Below, one piece after another: positions 51,796 to 62,927 of a stretch of DNA of 64,000 bases. The DNA is from Hydractinia symbiolongicarpus (taxonomy: Eukaryota > Cnidaria > Hydrozoa > Anthoathecata > Hydractiniidae): positions 28,960,501-29,024,500 of the forward strand of contig NC_079879.1 of the NCBI RefSeq assembly GCF_029227915.1, written 5' to 3'. The notes below the pieces were generated by a model that worked only from the letters and a program-made list of their open reading frames with translations, was not told the DNA's origin and did no database searches. Position numbers and translations under genes: made by a program. Each line of letters begins with the position of its first letter. The first letter of the stretch is position 1.

Positions 51796-52611
51796 AAAAA
51801 ATCGTTCGGGAAATGAGTTTACTCCCTGGGTACTTTTTTTTGTATACTTTTGACTATACGGACCGAGTCCAGGATTTACGGGAAATCGCAGGTTTTCGTT
51901 TGCCGGCAATTAAACTTCTTTTATTCAGCGTCTCATCAAAAATGAAAACATTTTTGAAAACTGCAAATCTCATGCGTTTAAGTGGTGAAAAAATAATTTA
52001 AAAAATCGTTCGGGAAATGAGTTTACTCCCTGGGTACTTTCTTTGTATACTTTTGACTATGCAGGCCGAGTCCGGGATTTACGGGAAATCGCGGGTTTTC
52101 GTTTGCCGGCGATTAAACCACTTTCATTAAGCGTCTCATCAAAAATGAAAACATTTCTGAAAACTACAAGTCTCATGCGTTTTAGTGCTGAAAAAATAAT
52201 TTAAAAATTCGTTCGGGAAATGAGTTTACTCACTGGGTACTTTCCTTGTATACTTTTAATTATACGGGCCGAGTCCGGGATTTACGGGAAATCGCGGGTT
52301 TTCGTTTGCCGGCGATTAAACATCTTTTATTCAGCGTCTCATCAAAAATGAAAACATTTTTAAAAACTACAAGTCTCATGGGCTTTAGTGGTGAAATAAT
52401 AATTTAAAAAATCGTTTGGGAAATGAGTTTACTCCCTGGGTACTTTTCTTTGTGTACTTTTGAGTATACGGGCCGAGTCCGGGATTTACGGGAAATCGCA
52501 GGTTTACGTTTGCCAGCGATTAAACTTCTTTTATTCAGCGTCTCATCAAAAATGAAAACATTTTTAAAAACTACAAGTCTCATGGGCTTTAGTGGTGAAA
52601 TAATAATTTAA
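51796..52611 (+). repeat. Four-monomer cassette, copy 3 with a switched last monomer
   Basis: Offset 1519 bp from copy 2, which is 7 monomers plus about 98 bp because of the truncated copy at 51.5 kb. Its last monomer starts as the tgtgtacttttgag type but continues as the cttcttttatt/ctcatggg type, so it is a recombinant. Confidence 0.82.
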
Positions 52612-54028
52612 AAAATCGTTTGGGAAATGAGTTTACTCCCTGGGTACTTTCCTTGTATACTTTTAACTATACGGGCCGACTCCGGGATTTACGGGAAATC
52701 GCAGGTTTTCGTTTGCCGGCGATTAAACTTCTTTTATTCAGCGTCTCATCAAAAATGAAAACATTTTTAAAAACTACAAGTCTCATGGGCTTTAGTGGTG
52801 AAATAATAATTTAAAAAATCGTTTGGGAAATGAGTTTACTCCCTGGGTACTTTCTTTGTATACTTTTGACTATACGGGTCAAGTCCGGGATTTACGGGAA
52901 ATCGCAGGTTTTCGTTTGCCGGCGATTAAACTTCTTTTATTCAGCGTCTCATCAAAAATGAAAACATTTTGGAAAACTACAAGTCTCATGCGTTTTAGTG
53001 GTGAAAAAATAATTAAAAAATCGTTCGGGAAATGGGTTTACACCCTGGGTACTTTCTTTGTATACTTTTGACTATAAGGGCCGAGTCCGGGATTTACGGG
53101 AAATCGCAGGTTTTCGTTTGCCGGCGATTAAACTTCTTTCATTCAGCGTCTCATCAAAAATGAAAACACTTTTAAAAACTAAAAGTCTCATGCGTTTTAG
53201 TGGTGAAAAAATAATTTAAAAATTCGTTCGGGAAATAAGTTTACTCACTGGGTACTTTCCTTGTATACTTTTGACTACACGGGCCGCGTCCGGGATTTAC
53301 GGGAAGTCGCAGGTTTTCGTTTGCCGGCGATTAAACTTCTTATATTCAGCGTCTCATCAAAAATGAAAACATTTTTGAAAACTACAAGTCTCATCCGTTT
53401 TAGTGGTGAAAAAATAATTTAAAAAATCGTTCGGGAAATGAGTTTACACCCTGGGTACTTTCTTTGTATACTTTTGACTATACGGGCCGAGTCCGGGATT
53501 TACGGGAAATCGCAGGTTTTCGTTTGCCGGCGATTAAACTTCTTTTATTCAGCGTCTCATCAAAAATGAAAACATTTTTAAAAACTACAAGTCTCATGGG
53601 CTTTAGTCGTGAAATAATAATTTAAAAAATCGTTTGGGAAATGAGTTTACTCCCTGGGTATTTCTTTGTATATTTTTGACTATACGGGCCGAGTCCGGGA
53701 TTTACGGGAAATCGCAGGTTTTCGTTTGCCGGCGATTAAACTTCTTTTATTCAGCGTCTCATCAAAAATGAAAGCATTTTTGAAAACTACAAGTCTCATG
53801 CGTTTTAGTGGTGAAAAAATAATTTAAAAAATCGTTCGGGAAATGAGTTTACACCCTGGGTACTTTCGTTGTATACTTTTGACTATACGGGCCGAGTCCG
53901 GGATTTACGGGAAATCGCGGGTTTTCGTTTGCCGGCGATTAAACATCTTTTATTCAGCGTCTCATCCAAAATGAAAACATTTTTAAAAACTACAAGTCTC
54001 ATGGGCTTTAGTGGTGAAATTATAATTT

Positions 54029-54860
54029 AAAAAATCGTTCGGGAAATGAGTTTACTCCCTGGGTACTTTTTTTTGTATACTTTTGACTATACGGGCCGAG
54101 TCCAGGATTTACGGGAAATCGCAGGTTTTCGTTTGCCGGCAGTTAAACTTCTTTTATTCAGCGTCTCATCAAAAATGAAAACATTTTTGAAAACTGCAAA
54201 TCTCATGCGTTTAAGTGGTGAAAAAATAATTTAAAAAATCGTTCGGGAGATGAGTTTACTCCCTGGGTACTTTCTTTGTATACTTTTGACTATGCAGGCT
54301 GAGTCCGGGATTTACGGGAAATCGCGGGTTTTCGTTTGCCGGCGATTAAACCACTTTCATTAAGCGTTTCATCAAAAATGAAAACATTTCTGAAAACTAC
54401 AAGTCTCATGCGTTTTAGTGCTGAAAAAATAATTTAAAAATTCGTTCGGGAAATGAGTTTACTCACTGGGTACTTTCCTTGTATACTTTTAATTATACGG
54501 GCCGAGTCCGGGATTTACGGGAAATCGCGGGTTTTCGTTTGCCGGCGATTAAACATCTTTTATTCAGCGTCTCATCAAAAATGAAAACATTTTTAAAAAC
54601 TACAAGTCTCATGGGCTTTAGTGGTGAAATAATAATTTAAAAAATCGTTTGGGAAATGAGTTTACTCCCTGGGTACTTTTCTTTGTATACTTTTGAGTAT
54701 ACGGGCCGAGTCCGGGATTTACGGGAAATCGCAGGTTTACGTTTGCCAGCGATTAAACTTCTTATATTCAGCGTCTCATCAAAAATGAAAACATATCTGA
54801 AAACTACAAGTCTCATGCGTTTTAGTGGTGAAAAAGTAATATAAAAAATCGTTCGGGAAA
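54029..54860 (+). repeat. Four-monomer cassette, copy 4
   Basis: Offset 2233 bp from copy 3. The same four alleles occur in order, with small changes such as gccggcagtt and ggctgagtcc. Confidence 0.82.
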
Positions 54861-57423
54861 TGAGTTTACTCACTGGGTACTTTCCTTGTATACTTTTAAC
54901 TATACGGGCCGACTCCGGGATTTACGGGAAATCGCAGGTTTTCGTTTGCCGGCGATTAAACTTCTTTTATTCAGCGTCTCATCAAAAATGAAAACATTTT
55001 TAAAAACTACAAGTCTCATGGGCTTTAGTGGTGAAATAATAATTTAAAAAATCGTTTGGGAAATGAGTTTACTCCCTGGGTACTTTCTTTGTATACTTTT
55101 GACTATACAGGTCTAGTCCGGGATTTACGGGAAATCGCAGGTTTTCGTTTGCCGGCGATTAAACTTCTTTTATTCAGCGTCTCATCAAAAATGAAAACAT
55201 TTTGGAAAACTACAAGTCTCATGCGTTTTAGTGGTGAAAAAATAATTAAAAAATCGTTCGGGAAATGGGTTTACACCCTGGGTACTTTCTTTGTATACTT
55301 TTGACTATAAGGGCCGAGTCCGGGATTTACGGGAAATCGCAGGTTTTCGTTTGCCGGCGATTAAACTTCTTTCATTCACCGTCTCATCAAAAATGAAAAC
55401 ACTTTTAAAAACTAAAAGTCTCATGCGTTTTAGTGGTGAAAAAATAATTTAAAAATTCGTTCGGGAAATAAGTTTACTCACTGGGTACTTTCCTTGTATA
55501 CTTTTGACTATACGGGCCGAGTCCGGGATTTACGGGAAGTCGCAGGTTTTCGTTTGCCGGCGATTAAACTTCTTATATTCAGCGTCTCATCAAAAATAAA
55601 AACATTTTTGAAAACTACAAGTCTCATGCGTTTTAGTGGTGAAAAAATAATTTAAAAAATCGTTCGGGAAATGAGTTTACACCCTGGGTACTTTCTTTGT
55701 ATACTTTTGACTATACGGGCCGAGTCCGGGATTTACGGGAAATCGCAGGTTTTCGTTTGCCGGCGATTAAACTTCTTTTATTCAGCGTCTCATCAAAAAT
55801 AAAAACATTTTTGAAAACTACAAGTCTCATGCGTTTTAGTGGTAAAAAAATAATTTAAAAAATCGTTCGGGAAATGAGTTTACTCCCTGGGTACTTTCTT
55901 TGTATACTTTTGACTATACGGGCCAAGCCCGGGATTTACGGGAAATCGCGGGTTTTCGTTTGCCGGCGATTAAACATCTTTTATTCAGCGTCTCATCCAA
56001 AATGAAAACATTTTTAAAAACTACAAGTCTCATGGGCTTTAGTGGTGAAATAATAATTTAAAAAATCGTTCGGGAAATGAGTTTACTCCCTGGGTACTTT
56101 TTTTTGTATACTTTTGACTATACAGGCCGAGTCCAGGATTTACGGGAAATCGCAGGTTTTCGTTTGCCGGCAATTAAACTTCTTTTATTCAGCGTCTCAT
56201 CAAAAATGAAAACATTTTTGAAAACTGCAAATCTCATGCGTTTAAGTGGTGAAAAAATAATTTAAAAAATCGTTCGGGAAATGAGTTTACTCCCTGGGTA
56301 CTTTCTTTGTATACTTTTGACTATGCAGGCCGAGTCCGGGATTTACGAGAAATCGCGGGTTTTCGTTTGCCGGCGATTAAACCACTTTCATTAAGCGTCT
56401 CATCAAAAATGAAAACATTTCTGAAAACTACAAGTCTCATGCGTTTTAGTGCTGAAAAAATAATTTAAAAATTCGTTCGGGAAATGAGTTTACTCACTGG
56501 GTACTTTCCTTGTATACTTTTAACTATACGGGCCGAGTCCGGGATTTACAGGAAATCGCGGGTTTTCGTTTGCCGGCGATTAAACTTCTTTTATTCAGCG
56601 TCTCATCAAAAATAAAAACATTTTTGAAAACTACAAGTCCATGCGTTTTAGTGGTAAAAAAATAATTTAAAAAATCGTTCGGGAAATGAGTTTACTCCCT
56701 GGGTACTTTCTTTGTATACTTTTGACTATACGGGCCAAGCCCGGGATTTACGGGAAATCGCGGGTTTTCGTTTGCCGGCGATTAAACATCTTTTATTCAG
56801 CGTCTCATCCAAAATGAAAACATTTTTAAAAACTACAAGTCTCATGGGCTTTAGTGGTGAAATAATAATTTAAAAAATCGTTCGGGAAATGAGTTTACTC
56901 CCTGGGTACTTTTTTTTGTATACTTTTGACTATACGGGCCGAGTCCAGGATTTACGGGAAATCGCAGGTTTTCGTTTGCCGGCAATTAAACTTCTTTTAT
57001 TCAGCGTCTCATCAAAAATGAAAACATTTTTGAAAACTGCAAATCTCATGCGTTTAAGTGGTGAAAAAATAATTTAAAAAATCGTTCGGGAAATGAGTTT
57101 ACTCCCTGGGTACTTTCTTTGTATACTTTTGACTATGCAGGCCGAGTCCGGGATTTACGGGAAATCGCGGGTTTTCGTTTGCCGGCGATTAAACCACTTT
57201 CATTAAGCGTCTCATCAAAAATGAAAACATTTCTGAAAACTACAAGTCTCATGCGTTTTAGTGCTGAAAAAATAACTTAAAAATTCGTTCGGGAACTGAG
57301 TTTACTCACTGGGTACTTTCCTTGTATACTTTTAACTATACGGGCCGAGTCCGGGATTTACGGGAAATCGCGGGTTTTCGTTTGCCGGCGATTAAACATC
57401 TTTTATTCAGCGTCTCATCAAAA

Positions 57424-57433
57424 TTTTTTTTTT
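57424..57433 (-). other. LINE poly(A) tail
   Basis: Ten Ts on the plus strand, or ten As at the 3' end of the LINE, directly next to satellite sequence. The tail is short and homopolymeric. Confidence 0.88.
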
Positions 57434-57447
57434 GATTTGATTTTCTC

Positions 57448-57453
57448 TTTATT
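57448..57453 (-). promoter_or_regulatory. Poly(A) signal AATAAA of the LINE
   Basis: The plus strand reads tttatt, which is AATAAA on the LINE sense strand. It lies 14 bases before the start of the A tail, a normal distance for cleavage and polyadenylation. It supports a polyadenylated RNA intermediate. Confidence 0.8.
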
Positions 57454-57542
57454 TAACGTCGATAGATACAATAGTATTTAAATAACTAATTTAAATCGAC
57501 AACAAAACGTAAAACAAGGCAAACAGCGATAAAAAATAAGAA

Positions 57543-57562
57543 AAATAAATAAATAAATAAAT
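57543..57562. repeat. (AAAT)5 microsatellite in the LINE 3' UTR
   Basis: Five perfect AAAT units on the plus strand, or ATTT on the LINE sense strand. It lies just after the stop codon of the LINE. Confidence 0.9.
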
Positions 57563-57570
57563 AAGTAAAG

Positions 57571-58428
57571 TTAAAATATGTATGGTATATCCATGCATAT
57601 TTTACAGGTGCAAACGTCACCTTCCCAAAATTTTATTGAGCTACGGAAGGCTTCGAGAGAAGGAGCATTCTTTGTAGCGTCAGGCACAGATATCCATAGC
57701 TTCCCTGCAATATTTGATAAAGTATTTAAGCCATAGTACGTTGTCCGACAAGTTGGTCGCCTGATCAAATTAAAGCAACGAAGGTTGTACTTGTTTTCCC
57801 TAACAGAAAATATCTCGTTCATATATAGAGGTGACAATCCATTTAAAAATTTGTAAACCTCTTTCATTAAATTCTGTAAATTGATGATGTGAATATTTTT
57901 AACATTACATAAAGATAAAAGTTCATCGTAACTGCCATTTATATCGTCCTGTATGATTCTTAGAAAACGTTCATGAATACGATTGATTCGATTATTCGCA
58001 ACTTTTCCACAAAACATCCATACTAAGGGACAGTAAGAAAACTGAGACAAAATAAATGAATTGAAGAGAAAACGCTTCATCTTGGGTGTCAAAAAGGAAG
58101 ATATCCTTTGAAGCACGTTGAGTTTCCTACTAGCCTTATTACAGATGTTTTTGACATGCGAATGAAAGTTTAGTCTCGAGTCAATCGTAACACCAAGAAG
58201 CACTACAGACGATTTACACGCAATTTTCAAATGGTTAAATATCAAACTTTCATCGTGATGACCTAATACAATATATTGATACTTTTTCAAATTTATTGCT
58301 AAGTAATTTTCATAAAACCAATTATTAACTATGACCGAATTAGTAAGCAGTGTTTGTTTTACATCTTCTAATGAATTTTCACAAGCATATAAGGTGTTAT
58401 CATCTGCAAAGTTACAAAGGGATGATTG
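57571..58428 (-). pseudogene. LINE ORF2 reverse transcriptase, C-terminal fragment
   Basis: This is the 3' part of a reverse transcriptase that, in an intact element, copies LINE RNA at the nicked target. The frame is open for 285 codons to TAA at 57571-57573. It extends 11 more codons upstream through satellite DNA to an ATG at 58459-58461, giving a chimeric 296-residue frame. In that numbering, FADD (18-21) is the catalytic motif with two metal-binding aspartates. INLKKYQYIVLG (56-67) matches the following palm segment, and VVLLGVTIDSRLNF (86-99) the thumb-side LG.TID motif. FSYCPLVWMF (141-150), NNRINRIHERFLRII (156-170) and the terminal CTCKIC (284-289, CxCxxC) are typical of the C-terminal region of such elements. 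The endonuclease, the fingers and the first catalytic aspartate are missing, so it cannot be active. No internal stop or frameshift is seen, which suggests a young insertion. Exact clade is uncertain. Confidence 0.93.
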
Positions 58429-59699
58429 AATGAAAACATTTTTAAAAACTACAAGTCTCATGGGCTTTAGTGGTGAAATAATAATTTAAAAAATCGTTTG
58501 GGAAATGAGTTTACTCCCTGGGTACTTTTCTTTGTATACTTTTAAGTATACGGGCCGAGTCCGGGATTTACGGGAAATCGCAGGCTTACGTTTGCCGGCG
58601 ATTAAACTTCTTATATTCAGCGTCTCATCAAAAATGAAAACATATCTGAAAACTACAAGTCTCATGCGTTTTAGTGGTGAAAAAGTAATATAAAAAATCG
58701 TTCGGGAAATGAGTTTACTCACTGGGTACTTTCCTTGTATACTTTTAACTATACGGGCCGACTCCGGGATTTACGGGAAATCGCAGGTTTTCGTTTGCCG
58801 GCGATTAAACTTCTTTTATTCAGCGTCTCATCAAAAATGAAAACATTTTTAAAAACTACAAGTCTCATGGGCTTTAGTGGTGAAATAATAATTTAAAAAA
58901 TCGTTTGGGAAATGAGTTTACTCCCTGGGTACTTTCTTTGTATACTTTTGACTATACGGGTCGAGTCCGGGATTTACGGGAAATCGCAGGTTTTCGTTTG
59001 CCGGCGATTAAACTTCTTTCATTCAGCGTCTCATCAAAAATGAAAACACTTTTAAAAACTAAAAGTCTCATGCGTTTTAGTGGTGAAAAAATAATTTAAA
59101 AATTTGTTCGGGAAATAAGTTTACTCACTGGGTACTTTCCTTGTATACTTTTGACTATACGGGCCGAGTCCGGGATTTACGGGAAGTCGCAGGTTTTCGT
59201 TTGCCGGCGATTAAACTTCTTATATTCAGCGTCTCATCAAAAATGAAAACATTTTTGAAAACTACAAGTCTCATGCGTTTTAGTGGTGAAAAAATAATTT
59301 AAAAAATCGTTCGGGAAATGAGTTTACACCCTGGGTACTTTCTTTGTATACTTTTGACTATACGGGCCGAGTCCGGGATTTACGGGAAATCGCAGGTTTT
59401 CGTTTGCCGGCGATTAAACTTCTTTTATTCAGCGTCTCATCAAAAATAAAAACATTTTTGAAAACTACAAGTCCATGCATTTTAGTGGTAAAAAAATAAT
59501 TTAAAAAATCGTTCGGGAAATGAGTTTACTCCCTGGGTACTTTCTTTGTATACTTTTGACTATACGGGCCAAGCCCGGGATTTACGGGAAATCGCGGGTT
59601 TTCGTTTGCCGGCGATTAAACTTCTTTTATTCAGCGTCTCATCAAAAATGAAAACATTTTTAAAAACTACAAGTCTTATGCGTTTTAGTGGTGAAAAAA

Positions 59700-62600
59700 T
59701 AATTTAAAATATCTTTCTGGAAATGAGTTTACTCACAGGGTACTTTCTTTGTATACATTCGACTATACGGGCCAAGCCCGGGATTTACGGGAAATCGCGG
59801 GTTTTCGTTTGCCGGCGACTAAACCTCTTTCATTAAGCGTCTTATCAAAAATGAAAACATTTTTGAAAACTACAAGTCTCATGCGTTTTAGTGGTGAAAA
59901 AAAAATTTAAAAAATCGTTCGGGAAATGAGTTTACTCCCTGGGTACTTTCTTTGTATACATTCGACTATACGGGCCAAGCCCCGGATTTACGGGAAAACG
60001 CGGGATTTCGTTTGCCGGCGATTAAACCTCTTTCATTAAGCGTCTCATCAAAAAGGAAAACATTTTTGAAAACTACAAGTCTCATGCGTTTTAGTGGTGA
60101 AAAAATAATTTAAAAAATCGTTCGGGAAATGAGTTTACTCCATGGGTACTTTCTTTGTATATTTTTGACTATACGGGCCGAGTCCGGGATTTACGCGAAA
60201 TCGCGGATTTTTGTTTGCCGGCGATTAAACTTCTTTTATTCAGCGTCTCATCAAAAATGAAAACATTTTTGAAAACTACAAGTCTCATGCGTTTTAGTGG
60301 TGAAAAAGTAATATAAAAAATCGTTCGGGAAATGAGTTTACTCCCTGGGTACTTTCTTTGTATACTTTTGACTATACGGGCCGAATCCGGGATTTGCGGG
60401 GAGTCGCGGGTTTTCGTTTGCCGGCGATTAAACTTCTTTTATTCAGCGTCTCATCAAAAATGAAAACATTTCTGAAAACTACAAGTCTCATGCGTTTTAG
60501 TGGTGAAAAGATAATTTAAAAAATCCTTTTGGAAATGAGTTTACTCACAGGGTACTTTCTTTGTATACATTCGACTATACGGGCCAAGCCCGGGATTTAC
60601 GGGAAATCTCGGGTTTTCGTTTGCCGGCGATTAAACCACTTTCATTAAGCTTCTCATCAAAAATGAAAACATTTCTGAAAACTACAAGTCTCATGCGTTT
60701 TAGTGGTGAAAAAGTAATATAAAATATCGTTCGGGAAATGAGTTTACACCCTGGGTACTTTCTTTGTATACTTTTGAATATACGGGCCGAGTCCGGGATT
60801 TACGGGAAATCGCAGGTTTTCGTTTGCCGGCGATTAAACTTCTTTTATTCAGCGTCTCATCAAAAATGAAAACATTTTTGAAAACTACAAGTCTCATGCG
60901 TTTTAGTGGTGAAAAAATAATTTTAAAATTCGTTCGGGAAATGAGTTTACTCACTGGGTACTTTCCTTGTATACTTTTGACTATACGGACCGAGTTCGGG
61001 ATTTACTGGAAATCGCGGGTTTTCGTTTGCCGGCGATTAAACATATTTTATTCAACGTCTCATTAAAAATGAAAACATTTTTAAAAACTACAAGTCTTAT
61101 GGTCTCTAGTGTTGAAAAAGTAATTTAAAAAATCGTTTTGGAAATGAGTTTACTCACAGGGTACTTTCTTTGTATACATTCAACTATACGGGCCAAGCCC
61201 GGGATTTACGGGAAATCTCGGGTTTTCATTTGCCGGCGATTAAACCACTTTCATTAAGCGTCTTATCAAAAATGAAAGAATTTTTGAAAACTACAAGTCT
61301 CATGCGTTTTAGTGGTGAAAAGATAATTTAAAAAATCGTTTTGGAAATGAGTTTACTCACAGGGTACTTTCTTTGTATACATTCGACTATACGGGCCAAG
61401 CCCGGGATTTACGGGAAATCTCGGGTTTTCGTTTGCCGGCGATTAAACCACTTTCATTAAGCGTCTCATCAAAAATGAAAACATTTCTGAAAACTACAAG
61501 TCTCATGCGTTTTAGTGGTGAAAAAATAATTTAAAAAATCGTTCGGGAAATGAGTTTACTCCCTGGGTACTTTCTTTGTATACTTTTGACTATACGGGCC
61601 GAGTCCGGGATTTACGGGAAATCGCGGGTTTTCGTTTGCCGGCGATTAAACTTCTTTTATTCAGCGTCTCATCAAAAATGAAAACATTTTTGAAAACTAC
61701 AAGTCTCATGCGTTTTAGTGGTGAAAAGATAATTTAAAAAATTGTTTTGGAAATGAGTTTACTCACAGGGTACTTTCTTTGTATACATTCGACTATACGG
61801 GCCAAGCCCGGGATTTACGGGAAATCTCGGGTTTTCGTTTGCCGGCGATTAAACCACTTTCATTAAGCGTCTCATCAAAAATGAAAACATTTCTGAAAAC
61901 TACAAGTCTCATGCGTTTTAGTGGTGAAAAATAATTTAAAAAATCGTTCGGGAAATGAGTTTACTCCCTGGGTACTTTCTTTGTATACTTTTGACTATAC
62001 GGGCCGAGTCCGGGATTTACAAGAAATCGCGGGTTTTTGTTTGCCGGCGATCAAACTTCTTTTATTCAGCGTCTCATCAAAAATGAAAACATTTTTAAAA
62101 ACTACAAGTCTCATGGGCTTTAGTGGTGAAATAATAATTTAAAAAATCGTGTGGGAAATTAGTTTACTCCCTGGGTACTTTCTTTGTATACTTTTGACTA
62201 TACGGGCCGAGTCTGGGATTTACGGGAAATCGCAGGTTTTCGTTTGCCGGCGATTAAACTTCTTTTATTCAGCGTCTCATCAAAAATAAAAACATTTTTG
62301 AAAACCACAATTCTCATGCGTTTTAGTGGTGAAAAAATAAATTAAAAAATCGTTCGGGAAATGAGTTTACTCCCTGGGGACTACCTTTGTATACTTCTGA
62401 CTATACGGGACAAGCCCGGGATTTACGGGTAATCGCGGGTTTTCGTTTCCCGGCGATTAAACTTCTTTTATTCAGCGTCTCATCAGAAATGAAAACCTTT
62501 TAGAAAACTACAATTCTCATGCGTTTTAGTGGTGAAAAAATAATTTAAAAAATCGTTCGGGAAATGAGTTTACTCCCTGGGGACTACCTTTGTATACTTC

Positions 62601-62890
62601 TGACTATACGGGCCAAGAGCGGGATTTACGGGAAATCGCGGGTTTTCGTTTGCCGGCGATTAAACCTCTTTCATTAAGCGTCTCATCAAAAATGAAAACA
62701 TTTTTAAAAACTACAAGTCTCATGCGTTTTAGTGGTGAAAAAAAAAATCGTTCGGGAAATGAGTTTACTCCCTGGGTACTTTCTTTGTATACATTCGACT
62801 ATACGGGCCAAGCTTGGGTATTAACGGGAAATCGCGGGATTTTGTTTGCCGGCAATTAAACCACTTTCATTAAGCGTCTCTTCAAAAATG
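59700..62890 (+). repeat. Diverged satellite subfamily
   Basis: Monomers here often combine tttggaaatgag, tcacaggg, tacattcgac, gggccaagcccggg, aaatctcggg and ccactttcatt, and alternate irregularly with near-consensus copies. Several small indels occur, including a copy at about 62.73 kb where the usual aataattt tail is lost (gaaaaaaaaaatcg). There is less evident higher-order order than on the left, which fits an older, less homogenised part of the array. Confidence 0.75.
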
Positions 62891-62927
62891 AAAACATTTC
62901 TGAAAACTACAAGTCTCATGCGTTTTA

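Larger units (their letters stand above)
1..57423 (+). repeat. 203-bp tandem satellite array, left part
   Basis: About 283 head-to-tail copies of a monomer near 203 bp, all in one orientation. The period is directly visible: the motif cgttcggg followed by aaatg recurs every 202-204 bases throughout. A hand-built consensus is exactly 203 bp and about 37 percent GC. It has a GC-rich core of about 50 bp (from tacgggccgag to gccggcg) and AT-rich flanks with many A and T tracts. Monomers differ by a limited set of recurring alleles, for example cgcagg or cgcggg in the core, and cttcttttatt, catcttttatt, cttcttatatt, cttcctttatt or ccactttcatt downstream. Their order is not random but forms higher-order units. 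Frames of about 64 codons inside monomers are not regarded as genes: many begin at TTG, they end at the same stop, and 203 is not divisible by three. The host function is not shown. A centromeric or other heterochromatic role is an inference. Confidence 0.98.
57424..57570 (-). other. LINE 3' untranslated region
   Basis: This is the minus-strand stretch between the reverse transcriptase stop codon and the satellite junction. It is AT-rich. From 5' to 3' on the minus strand it holds a short tetranucleotide microsatellite, unique sequence, an AATAAA signal and the A tail. Confidence 0.85.
57424..58428 (-). mobile_element. 5'-truncated non-LTR retrotransposon (LINE) with poly(A) tail
   Basis: A block of about 1005 bp unrelated to the satellite. 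Read on the minus strand it holds the last 285 codons of a LINE reverse transcriptase, a 3' UTR of about 147 bp, a poly(A) signal and a 10-base A tail abutting satellite DNA. This is the structure expected of a retrotransposed LINE whose reverse transcription stopped early. The intact satellite reads tcaaaaatg here. Its five As are divided between the two sides with at most one base duplicated, so there is no normal target-site duplication. Clade assignment (CR1/L2/Jockey-like) is tentative. The conserved C-terminal layout resembles elements common in cnidarians and other invertebrates. Confidence 0.95.
56872..58693 (+). repeat. Four-monomer cassette, copy interrupted by the LINE
   Basis: The T-run monomer (56872) and tatgcagg monomer (about 57076) are followed by the third monomer, which carries the LINE. 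The fourth monomer (cttttctttgtatacttttaag, about 58488) follows after it. Removing 57424-58428 restores the cassette in register. Confidence 0.85.

Noticed and set aside
57424-58428. Long terminal repeat retrotransposon or DNA transposon
   Set aside because: There are no terminal repeats or inverted ends. The FADD reverse transcriptase, AATAAA and poly(A) tail fit a non-LTR element.
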